Shown here: piece by piece, positions 41,410 to 53,976 of the stretch | How the letters are laid out: every line of letters begins with the position of its first letter | Numbering within the stretch: the first letter of the stretch is position 1 | Assembly (NCBI GenBank): GCA_000507305.1 | Contig: DF240494.1 | Location: 53,903 to 117,902, forward strand | Reading direction: 5' to 3' | DNA: 64,000 nucleotides | Source: Breviolum minutum Mf 1.05b.01 | Taxonomy: Eukaryota; Sar; Dinophyceae; Suessiales; Symbiodiniaceae | Position numbers and translations under genes: made by a program | The notes under the pieces: model-generated | Database searches by the model: none | Seen by the model: the letters and a program-made list of their open reading frames with translations, nothing else | Told to the model about the DNA's origin: nothing

Positions 41410-43255
41410 CAACAGGTGTGCAAGAATCGGGCGCCGCAATGAAATGAAAATCATCTTTTCACATCATGAACTAGGACTGGACATTGAAATGCATTCACAT
41501 TGAGATCGATCAATCAAGGAATCTGTTGGCTTGCAAGTGAAGCAATGCATGACTAACACAGCATTTCTGAGACGAGATGTGTCCCTTTTGCTCTCCCTTC
41601 CCGCCCGAGTGCCAAACGGCAGGACAACAGAGCGGGTGCGCTTCCATCATTCCATCATGCCGGAATGGCTGAAGGTGGACGCATGCGAAGAAAATGATCG
41701 TAAGATCGTTGCGCGGGTTCTTTAAAAAAATTGTTCACTGGTCCTGGTGACTGGTGACATCTTTCCTATGAGCAAACTTCTAGTTGCAGTACGCGGACCA
41801 TCTATTAAAAGATCGTATCAAACAGAAATACATGCACCAGTAAATACATACATATATAGTTGTATGGATATTTGATATATATATATATATCATATATACA
41901 AAATGTGTTTTTTTACATTTTCTATCCATGTTTGAGAAGGGGGTTTTGAGATTACCTTGCCTTTCTCTTTTTGTCTGTCAGTTTTTAGGCATCTGCATGT
42001 CCATTATTTTGAAATATTTTGAACAGTTCTTTCATCGACTGTTCATCTTCTCCCTTGTGTCGGTTCTTTATCATCTTTACGTAGTTGATTCCTCTTTGGT
42101 GTTGTCAGAAATGTCTACTTTGTGTCGGTGGCATCTTTTTCCTTGGTGAAGGCTTCTTAATTTCATTCAAGTCTAACGTTTCACCAGTTACGAGCTTTTC
42201 GTTTCCCATCTCATCCTTTGTGTTTAAGGGTTCTCCCTTCGATTGTTCAACATATTTCTGATATATTTCAAAACGCTCCATCGTTCCGCTTCCTCGTCCA
42301 TTGTTTGCAACACATCAATCAGCCAACGAAAAAGAACATGTTTTTCCTTTTGTTCCGATGTTCGGTTATCAATAATTGGTCTGGCTGTTCACAATCTCTT
42401 GAACCATCTCCTGTGTCAGGTAATGGTTCGAGCAATCCCCTTTGCATCTCTATATCCACCCTTTTGAACTTAGCCACTTATCCAAAAAATATATCATAAG
42501 ATTTGCTCTTTACATGTCTTTACTGCATTTTAGGTTCTTCTTTCAAGTCAGAGTCTCCATGATTGGCCTGATGTATCCGCAAAGTTTGTTGAAATTCACT
42601 ACTGCTCTCCCACACCTCTTGCTCTTCTTTTTCCTTCATAATGTTGGGTAGTGATTGGTGAAGGGGCTAGTGAACAATATAGTGAGCCAACATGAGCCAT
42701 CTATTTGTGAGTGCTGATGTTTTGAGCATCATTTCTTCCCTTTTGTTACCAAAAGAATGACTTTTTGTTGTAGACATCCAATTGTTACAAACTTCTACAC
42801 CAAATCCTTGCGCATCTTGATCATATCCATGCAATTACGTATGAAAACTTTACTTACTACCCTGCTGAATGGATTGATCATGTAATACCATGTAATGAAA
42901 GGAAAGCAAAAGCAGCCAGCTAGCCAGCTAGCAGTATATAATTACATAATCCCCAAATACATAATCCAATTCATATCCCCAAAACATAATCCCGAGTACC
43001 ATGAAATTACGTAATCCAATACATTATCCCCTAACAATCAATCGCATATGAAGATCACTTGAAGAATCAATTCAAAAACTTTATTTATATACTAATGCTG
43101 GATTGCTTTGGGGGTTGTCAATCACTTCCCCACATTAGTCTGATGGCTAGTTCTATCTTATCCATGGCGTAATCTGGGGGCAGGCTGTTGGCACATGTTT
43201 CTGCCGCATCTTCCGTTCATTGCGTTAGCTTCTGAATATATGCAGATGCATCATA
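41410..43255. other. No supported gene; T-rich DNA
   Basis: The stretch after the dsRBD copy A start is AT-rich, with a (TA)n tract at 41876-41892 and a T-rich block at 41900-42660 that leaves meaningless open frames on the plus strand. Confidence 0.4.
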
Positions 43256-43258
43256 TAT

Positions 43259-43359
43259 GCTGTTGGAAGAAATCCTGCACCACCGGATGTATAAAACCCT
43301 GTAAATAATGGGATAAACTACCTATCAACTGGTGCAGGATTTCATCCAGTCAACAGTAT
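43259..43359 (+). mobile_element. Small inverted-repeat element (MITE-like), copy 1
   Basis: About 100 bp bounded by inverted arms: ctgttggaagaaatcctgca on the left and tgcaggatttcatcc-agtcaacag on the right. The interior (aataatgggataaactacc) matches copy 2 at 59776-59880 in reverse complement. No coding capacity. Confidence 0.65.
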
Positions 43360-43863
43360 TATTACGTCTTATTACATGTGTGATCACCGCATCTGTTAGC
43401 ATGCCATATGTTCATCTGAAAATCAGTAGCCCATGAATGTCCAAACGGAAGGACAAGCAGCCGCCATACATCCTAATATCATCTAATATCTAATAATAAT
43501 ATTATAGATTATAGTAATTTGCGCCTACTTGTGGATCCTTATCAAGTCTATAAGGATCCATAGTTTAATGCACGGTATGATCTCAATGCACTATAGCAAT
43601 CTCAATGGTCAGGTGGGTTTCAACCATGGCTTTTTTAGCACAGAAAAAATATCATGAAAATAGAGTCGGCACTCCGGGGACATTTACTCAAGAAATCACC
43701 CACCACAAGGTGGTGACACATCCATGTGGCCCATGATGGCCCGGCTGCACATTTCGGATATCTTTTTCAGGTGCCACGGGTTTCCAGCCCGAAGGAAATG
43801 GATCCATCAAATCTGGTCTTCCTTGCCGAACTCCATGAAAACATAGGTTTAAGCCTATGAAGC

Positions 43864-44859
43864 TTACAAATGGCTCACCGAAATGCTGACGCAGTCGCCA
43901 TCTCCATGAAGGACCACTGCTGGCCAAAGGGATGTGTTGGGTAGTCTCTGACTCTTTCCAAGTGGGACCAACTCGTCGAAACATTGCATAGTACACTCAT
44001 CAATGTCCAAAAGGATGGCCAAGCGTTTTCCAGACCTCCAATCAGCTTGTGATCCACCATCGCGAAAGGTCCGTCTACTTTGCCCGCACACATTGATGCT
44101 ATGGCCTCCATGGTAGAGTCCATAGAAACCAGCATTGTGTTCGGCATCCTTGTTCATGTTCATATCTTCAGTGCCAAGGCCCATACCTATGGCATAGGTT
44201 CTGCCGTTGACCAGAATTCTCATCAAGACCTTTCCCGACAACGGCAAGCCTTCACTAAAAATCCCACCTGTGAACTGGAACCTGGAAGCCGATTCACTAG
44301 GCCAACACACTTGAGATCCTTCACAAAGTTCAACCTCAGCAATGCACAAAGGAGGTCCTAGGAAGGCTGATGAGACCCAATGCTCAAAGTTCACCTCTGT
44401 GGATGTCAAATCACCAATAACCTGCCCAAGTTGCACATAGTTTTTTAACACCACCATCAAATCCGTTTGCTTCTGTGCTGCCTCCACTAGAGAGTTTTTT
44501 TCCCTTGAGTGGGGTAGCAAATCAGTTTGCCCGGAGACCAGCAATGTCAGCCGCCCAGGATTGGTGCCCTTCTTCTCTGCAATTGCCAAGATCGCATCCT
44601 GGACCGAGGCATCCTCCTCTAGTGATACATCCATCTCGCTACCATCCACGAAAGCAACGCAGTATGTCACCTGGGCACTGGATGGTGGCAGTGTTCCCGT
44701 GATTTCCGTCTCCACCCGTGTTTGCAAGTCAACGTGTTCCAAGGTGGTTTGGAGTCTTGTGCGTGCAGCTTCTGACAGAGCCATAAGACTGACCTCCAGT
44801 TCCCCACAAGTAGCATTCTCCAAGAGAGAAGTCAAGGAAGCTGGTGTGGCTTCATCCAT
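43864..44859 (-). CDS. Ubiquitin-like plus SPRY-like domain protein (331 aa, single exon)
   Basis: ATG at 44859 (MDEATPASLTSLLENATC) to TAA at 43864. Residues 1-45 are helical with an LxxL pattern common at the start of dinoflagellate multi-domain proteins. Residues 64-139 resemble a ubiquitin-like fold (VTYCVAFVDGSEMDVSLEED, ASVQDAILAIAEKKG, LTLLVSG). Residues 225-326 resemble SPRY/B30.2 (GFYGLYHGGHSINVCG, WRSGKRLAILLDIDECTMQC, LWPAVVLHGDGDCVSI). SPRY usually binds a partner protein, so an adaptor or ubiquitin-pathway role is possible (inference). An upstream in-frame GTG at 44880 is not needed. It lies between the two dsRBD gene copies and is itself single copy here. Confidence 0.65.
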   Translation of the reverse strand: MDEATPASLTSLLENATCGELEVSLMALSEAARTRLQTTLEHVDLQTRVETEITGTLPPSSAQVTYCVAFVDGSEMDVSLEEDASVQDAILAIAEKKGTNPGRLTLLVSGQTDLLPHSREKNSLVEAAQKQTDLMVVLKNYVQLGQVIGDLTSTEVNFEHWVSSAFLGPPLCIAEVELCEGSQVCWPSESASRFQFTGGIFSEGLPLSGKVLMRILVNGRTYAIGMGLGTEDMNMNKDAEHNAGFYGLYHGGHSINVCGQSRRTFRDGGSQADWRSGKRLAILLDIDECTMQCFDELVPLGKSQRLPNTSLWPAVVLHGDGDCVSISVSHL

Positions 44860-45873
44860 GGTAGAGCAGATATGATGCACTATCTACAGTTGTTCATTCT
44901 CTTGAGCCAACGAGGACCCTCAACAAGATCCACAACAAGTATTGACATCTGACATGACGAAACAAACGAATCCTGCATAGCTGCAACTTTTGTCGTCACG
45001 ACTCAGGCTCCATAGACTCCTTGCAGCCACTGAAAAGCCCAATCCTGCCATCAGGAAAATGTCCAACGCAAAATGAAAGACGAAACGTTGAAATGCCGGA
45101 CTTTTCATCCCCCTGTTCCCTTGTCTAAGCTTGCATGATCCCTTTGGTTCCCTTTTTTCGGATACAGGCAGCGACCAAGTGTACTGCCTGTTGCCAGTTC
45201 TGGCAGTGGAAAGCTTGCCATCGGTTTCACCACGGCAGTCTGCTAATCAGAACGATGGCTTCTTGTGATCTAACGGTGAGGATCCACCAAGTTTGGTCCA
45301 GCCGGAATCGTGCAACCCAGAGGCCACGGCATGGCCACTTGGTGGACATGACAACGTGGGCGTTGTAAGAGGGTTTTCCCTGACTCCAAACCACTGAGCA
45401 TCGTAAACAATCGGGAAACATATCCAGTAGATACACACACATATATTCACATATCATATAAATAGTTTCTCAATTACACAAAAGCAACATACATTCTATT
45501 TGTATCAAAGCCATTGCTCCCTTGCATGATTGCTATGCTCACTGGCTTGAGGACCATCATGCAATCTCCATGCTCTTGGCATGGATGGAAACAAAGCCTG
45601 GTGCAAAAAGCAAAGCAAGGGCAAATGTTTGATTCAGAGCGTGCTCCATTGCTCCATCCCAAAAACAAATGCGTCATGGGAGAATAATATAGGAGACTGG
45701 TTGGCAAAGATGCCAATGCTTAGCTAGAAATTGTTTCACTTGGCTCTCATCAACTCGACTTGCGACTTGCAGCTGGAAACCAGACATTGCCTATACTGTC
45801 AAACAATCCGAGCAAAACGGTGGCGCGACATCATGTCTCAGCGTTGTGCTGGCCACTTGGGTGCTCTAGGTGC

Positions 45874-48705
45874 TCAGACCTTAAAATCTTTGTCCAGGAA
45901 CGCTGCCAATTGATTACATGCTTCCATTTGTGCTGCCTGATGCGTTGCCGCCCATCCACCTGTGAACGATCGATCAAGAAGAGAAATGTGAACAGAAGCC
46001 TGGAATGTGTGGTCAACCTCACTCTTCTCATAGCGCCAGCACCATACACTCTTGCCCGGGGTCAGCTGTTTGGCAAAAATCTTCTGGAGCCTGTTCTGCA
46101 AGCGCATCACTGTGGTCTTTCGCTCCAGTAACTCAGCTTCAGCTTGAGATTTATGTCCTGGACTTGTAGGGCTGCAGGGGCTCATGTCCAGCTCCTGCAC
46201 GACAAGGACAAAAAAGTCAGGGCTTCAACATCTCACATATCAAAGTGATCTAATGTTTTCTCTGAAATCTAAACACACCCTGATGCGCTGTGGAAGGTAC
46301 TCTCCTCTGCAGCAACCAACTTATAAATGTTTAAAGAAAATGAGAGAAATGCCATGAAATGCCAAAAAATTGCATTTTTCATAGCAGCACTTCCTCCAAA
46401 AAAAAATCAACAGAATCTCATCATCTCTACAAATTGCCCCCGGGTTTCTCCTGATCTCCGTTGGAGGCCACTGTGCTTGGGCTTCCCGCAGAAGCTTCAG
46501 CTGGTGGCCAGGTGCCAGGCACAGGTTCTGGAATCGCCTGGGCCAAGGCCTCGCGGGTGCTGGGAGTTTTGCTGAATCCGAATCTCTGACTAAAAAATGG
46601 AGGAACTGATAGCCCTTTCCATGCCCTTAGGGAGCCATGGAGTAGCTGACTAGGTGGAGTCCAGAACAAGAGTGGTGTATATTGGTGTACCAGTAGTACC
46701 CGGACAAGCCGGGGGCGGAAGTTTCCACCCTATAAAGAGAACATAAACCTATAAGAACACTTGGGCCTATAGAAAAAAAGCATCCACCTTCCGTCTCACT
46801 GACATGTATCAACCTCAGCGGCAGCATCCCGATTGTTGTGCCGATGTAGTTCAGGGATGGCACAGATGTTTGAACAGTTCGCGATATGTAAGTGTCTCGT
46901 TGATGGGCAAATTGCATGCGGGTGCATTTGGGTGTGAGGGCACCGGATTTGATTTGCAGCAAGGTTTTCGTGACATTCTTCCCTTGAATATATTTAGGGG
47001 TTATCCTTTCATGTATCTCATGATTGATCCGCATCACATATGCAACGTCATTTACAATGCGCGGAGCAACAGGCATCACCCTCCAACCTCACCAAATACT
47101 GCGCCTGCCACGCAACATGAATCTCATGATTGATCCGCGTCACATATGCAACGTCATTTACAATGCGCGGAGCAACAGGCATCACCCTCCAACCTCACCA
47201 AATACTGCNNNNNNNNNNNNNNNNNNNNNNNNNNNNNNNNNNNNNNNNNNNNNNNNNNNNNNNNNNNNNNNNNNNNNNNNNNNNNNNNNNNNNNNNNNNN
47301 NNNNNNNNNNNNNNNNNNNNNNNNNNNNNNNNNNNNNNNNNNNNNNNNNNNNNNNNNNNNNNNNNNNNNNNNNNNNNNNNNNNNNNNNNNNNNNNNNNNN
47401 NNNNNNNNNNNNNNNNNNNNNNNNNNNNNNNNNNNNNNNNNNNNNNNNNNNNNNNNNNNNNNNNNNNNNNNNNNNNNNNNNNNNNNTGCTAGGACTACTA
47501 TTCCTGTCAGGCTACCCAAAAGTTCGTATATCGGAAGTTTGCCACTAAACTTCCTTTGATTATCAATGTATGCCGATATGTACAGGATGTGTCCGAGGAC
47601 ACTCATGTAGAAAACGGACCACAGATCATGGACACCGGTATTTACCTCAATGGCATTCAACCGTCTACACAGTCTGCATGCTGTTCCCGGCCTTCACTTG
47701 CTCCTGCTCAACTTCAAAGACGTTCTCGTAGCCCGGGGCGTGCAAATACCACAGGACACGCTTGGCCGTGTCGGCTCTGGCTGCAGCTTTGCTGGTGCAA
47801 GCCTTGCCAGCAAAGACGTGTGGAATGCCTAGGTACGTGAAGTCAACTGTGGCCTTGCACAATGCGCCATCATATCCTTGCTCTGCTTGAGCCTCCCAAC
47901 GGCAGCTCCACTGAAGTTGCTGCCCCACAAAGGCTTCCAAATCTGCTTCTTCTGGACACTCTTCATGCTTGGTGATGTTCTGACCACGGAATTTGTATCC
48001 ATTTCCATCCTTACCCTTTGCAAGTTCTTGCCCACACATGCCAATGAAGAATGCCAAAGCTCTTTCAGCCGCATCACGCTGCGATTGCTTCTTCGATGGC
48101 CACCATCCACCGAGAACATGATGAGGTACACCATCAAGTAGGAAAGATGTTGTAGCCCGAAACTGGAGGCTTGACCCAGCCATCCGATTTTCGTGGCTCC
48201 ACTGCAACACGGCACAACTGCTGGGAAGTGGGTGTGCCTTGCTGCTTTGGACAAACTCCTGCAGTTTTGAGATTGGCCCCTTGGAGCTACGGCTGTTCAT
48301 CACCGGACTTGTCACATCTCCTGCTTCAGAAGCGTCAGCACCACTGTTGCTCCTCATGTAGTTGCGTGCCGGACTGCCAGGGAAGTAGTCTCCTGATACC
48401 GGAGAGAGTGGTGATGGCGAGAAGTGCGATGGAGAAAATGGCGTTGATGACAAAGGCGATGGTGACATTGGTGAGCACGGGGATGGTGAGCATGGAGACA
48501 TCTGCCCGAGTGATGGCAGAAGTGGTGGCATCAACAGCAGCATTGGTCCATTGTTGCCCTGATGAGCCTGATGAGTCTGGGAATGATCGTTGGAAGCTGG
48601 GGACCACATTGGGCTGGACATCTGCGGCTCTTGGTAGATCTGCGAATGCATCATGGATGGATCGACATTCACCGAATACTGCATCTGCGGCACACAGTAT
48701 GCCAT
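45874..48705 (-). CDS. Three-dsRBD protein, copy B (about 477 aa)
   Basis: Exons 48705-47692, 46549-46451 and 46194-45874 mirror copy A exactly in length and phase, apart from one codon missing in the Ser-Pro region. ATG at 48705. Exon 1 is about 97 % and exon 3 about 99 % identical to copy A by hand count, but the 99-nt exon 2 only about 74 %. The donor of exon 1 is GC; that of exon 2 is GA (46450-46449) where copy A has GT. The intron before exon 3 shares only the last 30 nt (a T-rich tract ending gtcgtgcag). Intron 1 contains a 106-bp tandem repeat and an assembly gap. Function as for copy A. Confidence 0.8.
47019..47208. repeat. 106-bp tandem repeat entering an assembly gap
   Basis: The unit beginning catgattgatccgc at 47019 starts again at 47125 with one change seen (gca to gcg) and runs into N at 47209. 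It lies in intron 1 of dsRBD copy B. Confidence 0.9.
47209..47486. other. Assembly gap of 278 N
   Basis: Undetermined bases, probably further units of the 106-bp tandem repeat. Frames across it are not real. Confidence 0.95.
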
Positions 48706-48769
48706 GTTCGCGAGGCAGATCGAGCAAAGGCAAGCTAGCGTTGAGGATCTTCTAAAAGCACTGCGGCAG

Positions 48770-51110
48770 GCAGAATCACAATCACAATGTTACAGTAGCC
48801 TACAGCATGCCATGCAAGCTACAAAATACAAGAGTGATGGCCACAATCTGGTGGGAAGCCCTACAACTCATGGAGAGTCTCATCAATCGCAGCAGGTCAA
48901 TGGACGATAGGTGGTTTATATATATATATAAATAATATATAATAGTATATGTCCAGCACATATAGCTTTCATCACGCAACGCTCCTTTGCCCTTCTACTC
49001 GTAGGACTGCCGCGGCGTTCAACGGAGTTTGGGGACTTTGCACCGCTCCCCTGGAAGCTTCTCACAACGGGATCACTTACCTGGTACGTAGTACGATGGT
49101 CCTTGTGTTTAAAATAGTCATGTGCACATGTAAGCGTAAGTGCTGGGTCCATGCTGAGATAAACTGAAATGGATTGAAATGGATTGAAATGGCGATAAAC
49201 TCTACTCTTAGCTTTGGCTAGCGGTGCTTAAATCATTGGACAAACACCTTCCCCTGCCAAGTCTCTAAGAACTTTGCTGGCATGAGGTTTCGGCTCAGGG
49301 TCGGGACTGAAAAATGCGACAAGAAAACAGGATTCGTTGGTTTGAATGATCTTGAATGGGTCAATGGCATTGTTCTGTCACTTGATGCTCAGTGGGATAC
49401 TCTTCCTGTCCGACCCACCCTACCCGACAGCCCTGGTGGGCTGCAAACTTGTCACTCACCCGGAGTGACTGGCGAGACCCGGTCGCCCCATTGGGCTCGC
49501 GCCGTGCACCAGCAGCATGTCTAAAATATGGCTGCATGGTGCTTGTCGATGCTGCAAGCTACCCACAAGTGCTGCACCTCTCAAAATGTCTGCAAGTAAT
49601 GCCTGTATGTGCCAGCGATGTTGAGTATCAAAAGCAAATGAGCATTGTAGAAGTGGAATGATGTATTATAGATTGATGCAAACGCATTTTGGAATACAAT
49701 GTATGTATATACATACAGTGTGTATATATTCATTTATAATCCTTTTTATACATTGTACATTGAAAGTGTATACAATGTAAGTCAAGCGTGCACCATGTAC
49801 ATCATGCATTCAACATGATTCCAACAATCCTTTTTGGCCCCTTCACGAAGGGACATCCTAATAACCTAATACATCTTGGCACTAACTAGTACAGTAACTA
49901 GAAGATTGGGAACCCTTGAGTTTAGCACATCTAGCAGAAAGACCACCCTTGAAACACTATCAATGACACACGTCTGATTGCATAGCCATAGGTTTTCGAA
50001 TTTTGCACTGGGCACCGAAGCATCGATGGGCCAATTCCAAATGACTCCAAAAAAAATGGTTTTGGAGAATCATACTTGGCATCATTGCATCATATTGCAT
50101 CATTCATTATGAATCTGGTGCCTGGATAAAAACATTATGGCAATCATCAAGAATGGAGTCATTGCTTGTCATCATTGAAAGTCTCCGCGCTGTCGCATGC
50201 AGGTCACGCCCGCCGACAGCCGCGCGTTTGGTGCCTTTTCTGTTGGCTTGTGATACTGGGCGAACCGCGTAGTCGCCAAGCATCAGGCCCCACCACCAAT
50301 CACATCTCCAGTATCTTCGAAAAAACCTCAGGCAGCAGGCAAAGCTGATCTCGATGTCTGTTCTCAAAAAGGTGAAGAATTCGCTGATAAAGACTTCACG
50401 TGTTGTTCCCAGCTTCAAACACACCAATGCGAAGGTTCAGTTTTAATTGACAATGACAAGGCCCTGAGCAGCAATAGATGATTCGATATGTGTACATATA
50501 AGTTAGGTATGCTTTCATTTTGCCGTTTTATCACCCAGACTGCATGAGAATCCTCACTTGACTCCACACTTGCTGGTTTTGACCTAGTGTAGAAACATCT
50601 GGGGAACTATAATCTACTTTTTGGGGAATATTTCTTGACTTTGCTGTTTTTGTTCCCTTTGCTGCTTTTGCTGCTTGGTGTTGTTGTAGTTCGACGATGT
50701 TCACTGGGTGCGTTCCGGTAGGCGATTAACAGTGGTTTGGCATTGTCTGGATTTGGCTTGGCTTGAAAACAGCTGCAGGGGGCCTCTGGGACGTCTGTCC
50801 AATCATCCAACCCCAACCCAACAAATGCAAACAGGAGACATTCCTGGGTGTCTTCGTTCCTGGGGCACCAGCTGCGAAACAGTAACAACTCAGACAACTT
50901 CAAAAGCTGGGATTAGAATCAGACTCTACGTCACCATTGCTGTGATTTTGTGCAAGCAAGGCTCCAGAAATAAGTTCGGCCAGCACCACTTGGGTGACCA
51001 TCAGGTACCTACCAAACTGTCTGAAGGCTGAAGTCAGGCGAACAATATTCAATAGCAGGATTTTCTGATATCAAACCCTAAAGATCCCTAAGGCATAATA
51101 CCAGTACCAC
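48770..51110. other. No firm gene; a few exon-like stretches
   Basis: Minus-strand stretches with protein-like composition occur near 50410-50330 (TREVFISEFFTFLRTDIEIS) and 50890-50610 (LLLFRSWCPRNEDTQECLLF), but no join or family could be established. A triplet of gaaatggatt repeats lies at 49165-49190, and the region 49690-49830 is AT-rich. Confidence 0.35.
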
Positions 51111-51256
51111 CCGGATTCTTGAAACACTCGGCCTTCTTTTAAGCACATCAAAGGCAGGGATCAGCCTCAACTTGCCCTCTCCAAGATGCCTAGCCTGGAA
51201 CTTGATCCACCTTTGGTCCCCTTCATAGAACCACTTTCTCTCGTCATAGCCGCAAC
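51111..51256 (-). CDS. Isolated exon of an unidentified gene
   Basis: 146 nt from AG at 51258-51257 to a GT donor at 51110-51109. It codes GCGYDERKWFYEGDQRWIKF then KLRLIPAFDVLKRRPSVSRI. The composition looks real and the splice sites fit; no family recognised. Confidence 0.4.
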
Positions 51257-53935
51257 CTGAGACATTTGCAAAATTTTGATTGAAATCAATTACACTAATA
51301 TTATATATATATATATCCAACCTATGCATGGAAGGAGGAAAATCATCTTGCCTACCTTTTTTTGGGGGATACGGTAGGGAGGATAATCACTATGAACTTA
51401 TCAACTGGTGGTTCTAAGGCCACGACTCCACCAAGCACTGTCTGAATCGTGCGCCAGATACTTGAACCATTTCATGACGGGCCCCTTGGCGGATGGGTGC
51501 TGCGACCGATGCGAATTGGGGAAGATGTAGTACTTGGATTACTATACATGAAGTATGTCTCCATTTGAACCATCAATGCCTGTGCTTAAGGGCAAGCAGT
51601 TCGGGAACGGAGTGCGAAGTTTGGGCAAAACCAGCTACATCAATCTGCATAGTGGTGCAAGTATCAAGGCACTTGGGCGGGTGGTGCTTCTGGTGGAGGT
51701 GGTGGAACTTCATCATGCGAATCACCAGAGTCGGCCTTTGGGATGCGACACTTCTATTGCGTGTTTCATAGCTCACCCTTGTGATGCCAAGGTAAATGCC
51801 AACTTCAAAGCACTTCCATAGCTTCAAATAAAATCAACTCCACCAACCTCGTGCGGCTCCGATTTCGCTGCAGCCTGGGGCTCCAAAGATCTTCCCTTTA
51901 TATCCTTTTATGGGATTCTATGGGATCATCTGAATTGCTTCTTGCAGTCCTTGTCTTGAGCTCCTCCAATATCACCAAATAGTTAGATATTTTATTTATA
52001 CGTATATATATATACATTGATATTGATATTGATTTATATATATATAGAGATAGATAGATATAGAGAGAGAGAGAGATTAGACAATGATGTACAGGCCTCT
52101 CAAAGGCCTACAGGTGTAGTACTGCACTGTCCTCTGCAAGATCTGCCAGAACTGTCCCTAGCCTGCTTCCCCCATGGCTCCGAATTGGACCATGAATCTT
52201 CTCTTTTGGCCTTGCCCAATGGAAACAAAATAGGCAAGGCAGTAGAGGCAAGCAGTACAAGCAGATTTGTTGTTTTTGAAGGCCAGAAACTTGATACTCC
52301 ATAACTATAGACACTAGTCCCCAGGAAAATTCTTGCCAAATACCAGGCCACCAAAAGAATCCTTGCTCAAAAACTGTCATCCTTAGAATTAGATGCTGCC
52401 GAAAGCAATGGCCTTGACCTGGACCATGGTGACCATGGTCAATTAGATTCAGGAGAAATTGAACCATGCTGCTTGAAAAACCCCAGCAAATAAATTTTGA
52501 GTTGAAAAAAAAAACACTACTTCCAAGCGGAATATTGACCTTATTGGAATTCAAAATGACAAATGGATACAAATGGCGTTGCTACCTTGTCACAACAAAA
52601 AAAACATAAAAACACAAGGAATTTGAAGCTGATCTGAAGCCTGGGAGGATGGAGCAGCTTTCGCCGAAGGCAATGCTGGATATTCCTGACAGCCAAGGTC
52701 GGCAAAGGACAGTGGGAAATCCGTTGTAGACATGTCAAAAACATGCGGATTACAGCGGTTCGATAGAAGATATCACGAGAACAAATGTGCAATACAGGAA
52801 TGAGAGCATATACTGCGCACACAAAGCATCCCGAAACGAGCAAGTCTCGCAACATGTCGCAACAGACTCTTGTCAAAGCTGCTGAATGCAAGATGCAGGT
52901 TGGCTAATGATCATTCCATCATTGCCATCAACAAATTGAAGAACCTGTTGAACGCTGCACGGATGCCCTAAGCATCAACCCAGCAGTTTTTTTTTCACGT
53001 GGCATTTCGAGTCTGTCTTCTCTCGCATCCAAATCTGCTGTCAAACCCGCCATCAGAATTGCGTCGCTGTTTCCGGTGTGGATGCTGTAAGGGGTGGTGC
53101 CGCGGGCCCAAGGAAAAGCTGCATCTGGAGGAAGACCGCTGCCCAGCGTTTTCTGTGCGCCAAGTGTGCCTGGAAAGGGGGACTCGTAAGAGCAAAACCT
53201 GCAACATGTTGGTGAGATTCGGGATGCAACAATGATCAACAATGTGAGAAGATGGATATCTTGTGATGATTCCCTTTAGTATAACTGGAATCCCCACTAC
53301 CAGTCGTAAGCCCATCAGGTTTTAGAGTGAATTCTCCAAGGTTGATCCGTCCAACGGCGTGGACGATATTCAAGACGTGCAGGAATGTACAGGAGATAGG
53401 GTAAGCAGTCCAGGAATGAAATGCACGCATCATCATGTGTTGCGGATCTTTACTAGAACATCTTTTTTGACAGCCACATCCCACACAATTTTCAGAACAA
53501 TCGTCCACACCTCCGAGGCGACCTCTTTTTTGAGTGACTCAGGGACTGGTGACTGGAACTTGGCCCTTGAATTTCAAGTCTCCACCAGTGGTTGGTTGCA
53601 GGTCCACAGCACTGGGCCGTTGGTGTCCACCCATACCAAGCCATCCCCATGTTCGTCTGGGCAGTTGCTGGTACTGATTAAGCCTCACAGAATCAAAGCT
53701 CAGCCTATGGAGTTCTCAATGTTTTCACTCAAACGCCCCAGGAGTTTGAGATCTCACTGCAAGCCACTTAAGCCACTAACACTCTCTCTCTCTAGCGCCA
53801 CTAACACTGCGAGTCCAAGTTCTCCAAGCATCCGGGTCCAGACAGTCAGGCTCAAACTGAGGCTCAGGCCACCCCATTCCAGCACAGCATCCTTCAGCTT
53901 TGAAGGTAGGTCCGTGGGAGATGTGGGAAGACAAA

Positions 53936-53976
53936 CGACAACAACAACAACAACAACAACAACAAGAAGAAGAACA
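53936..53976. repeat. (AAC)n/(AAG)n microsatellite
   Basis: Triplet run acaacaac... followed by aagaagaag, just 3' of the thiamine pyrophosphokinase gene on the minus strand. Confidence 0.9.

Noticed and set aside
39265-41503. Plus-strand frames opposite the dsRBD genes
   Set aside because: They are antisense shadows; the minus-strand frames carry three recognisable domains and matching exons in two copies.
47024-47660. Open frames across the second gap
   Set aside because: Most of their length is N; the rest is the 106-bp tandem repeat.
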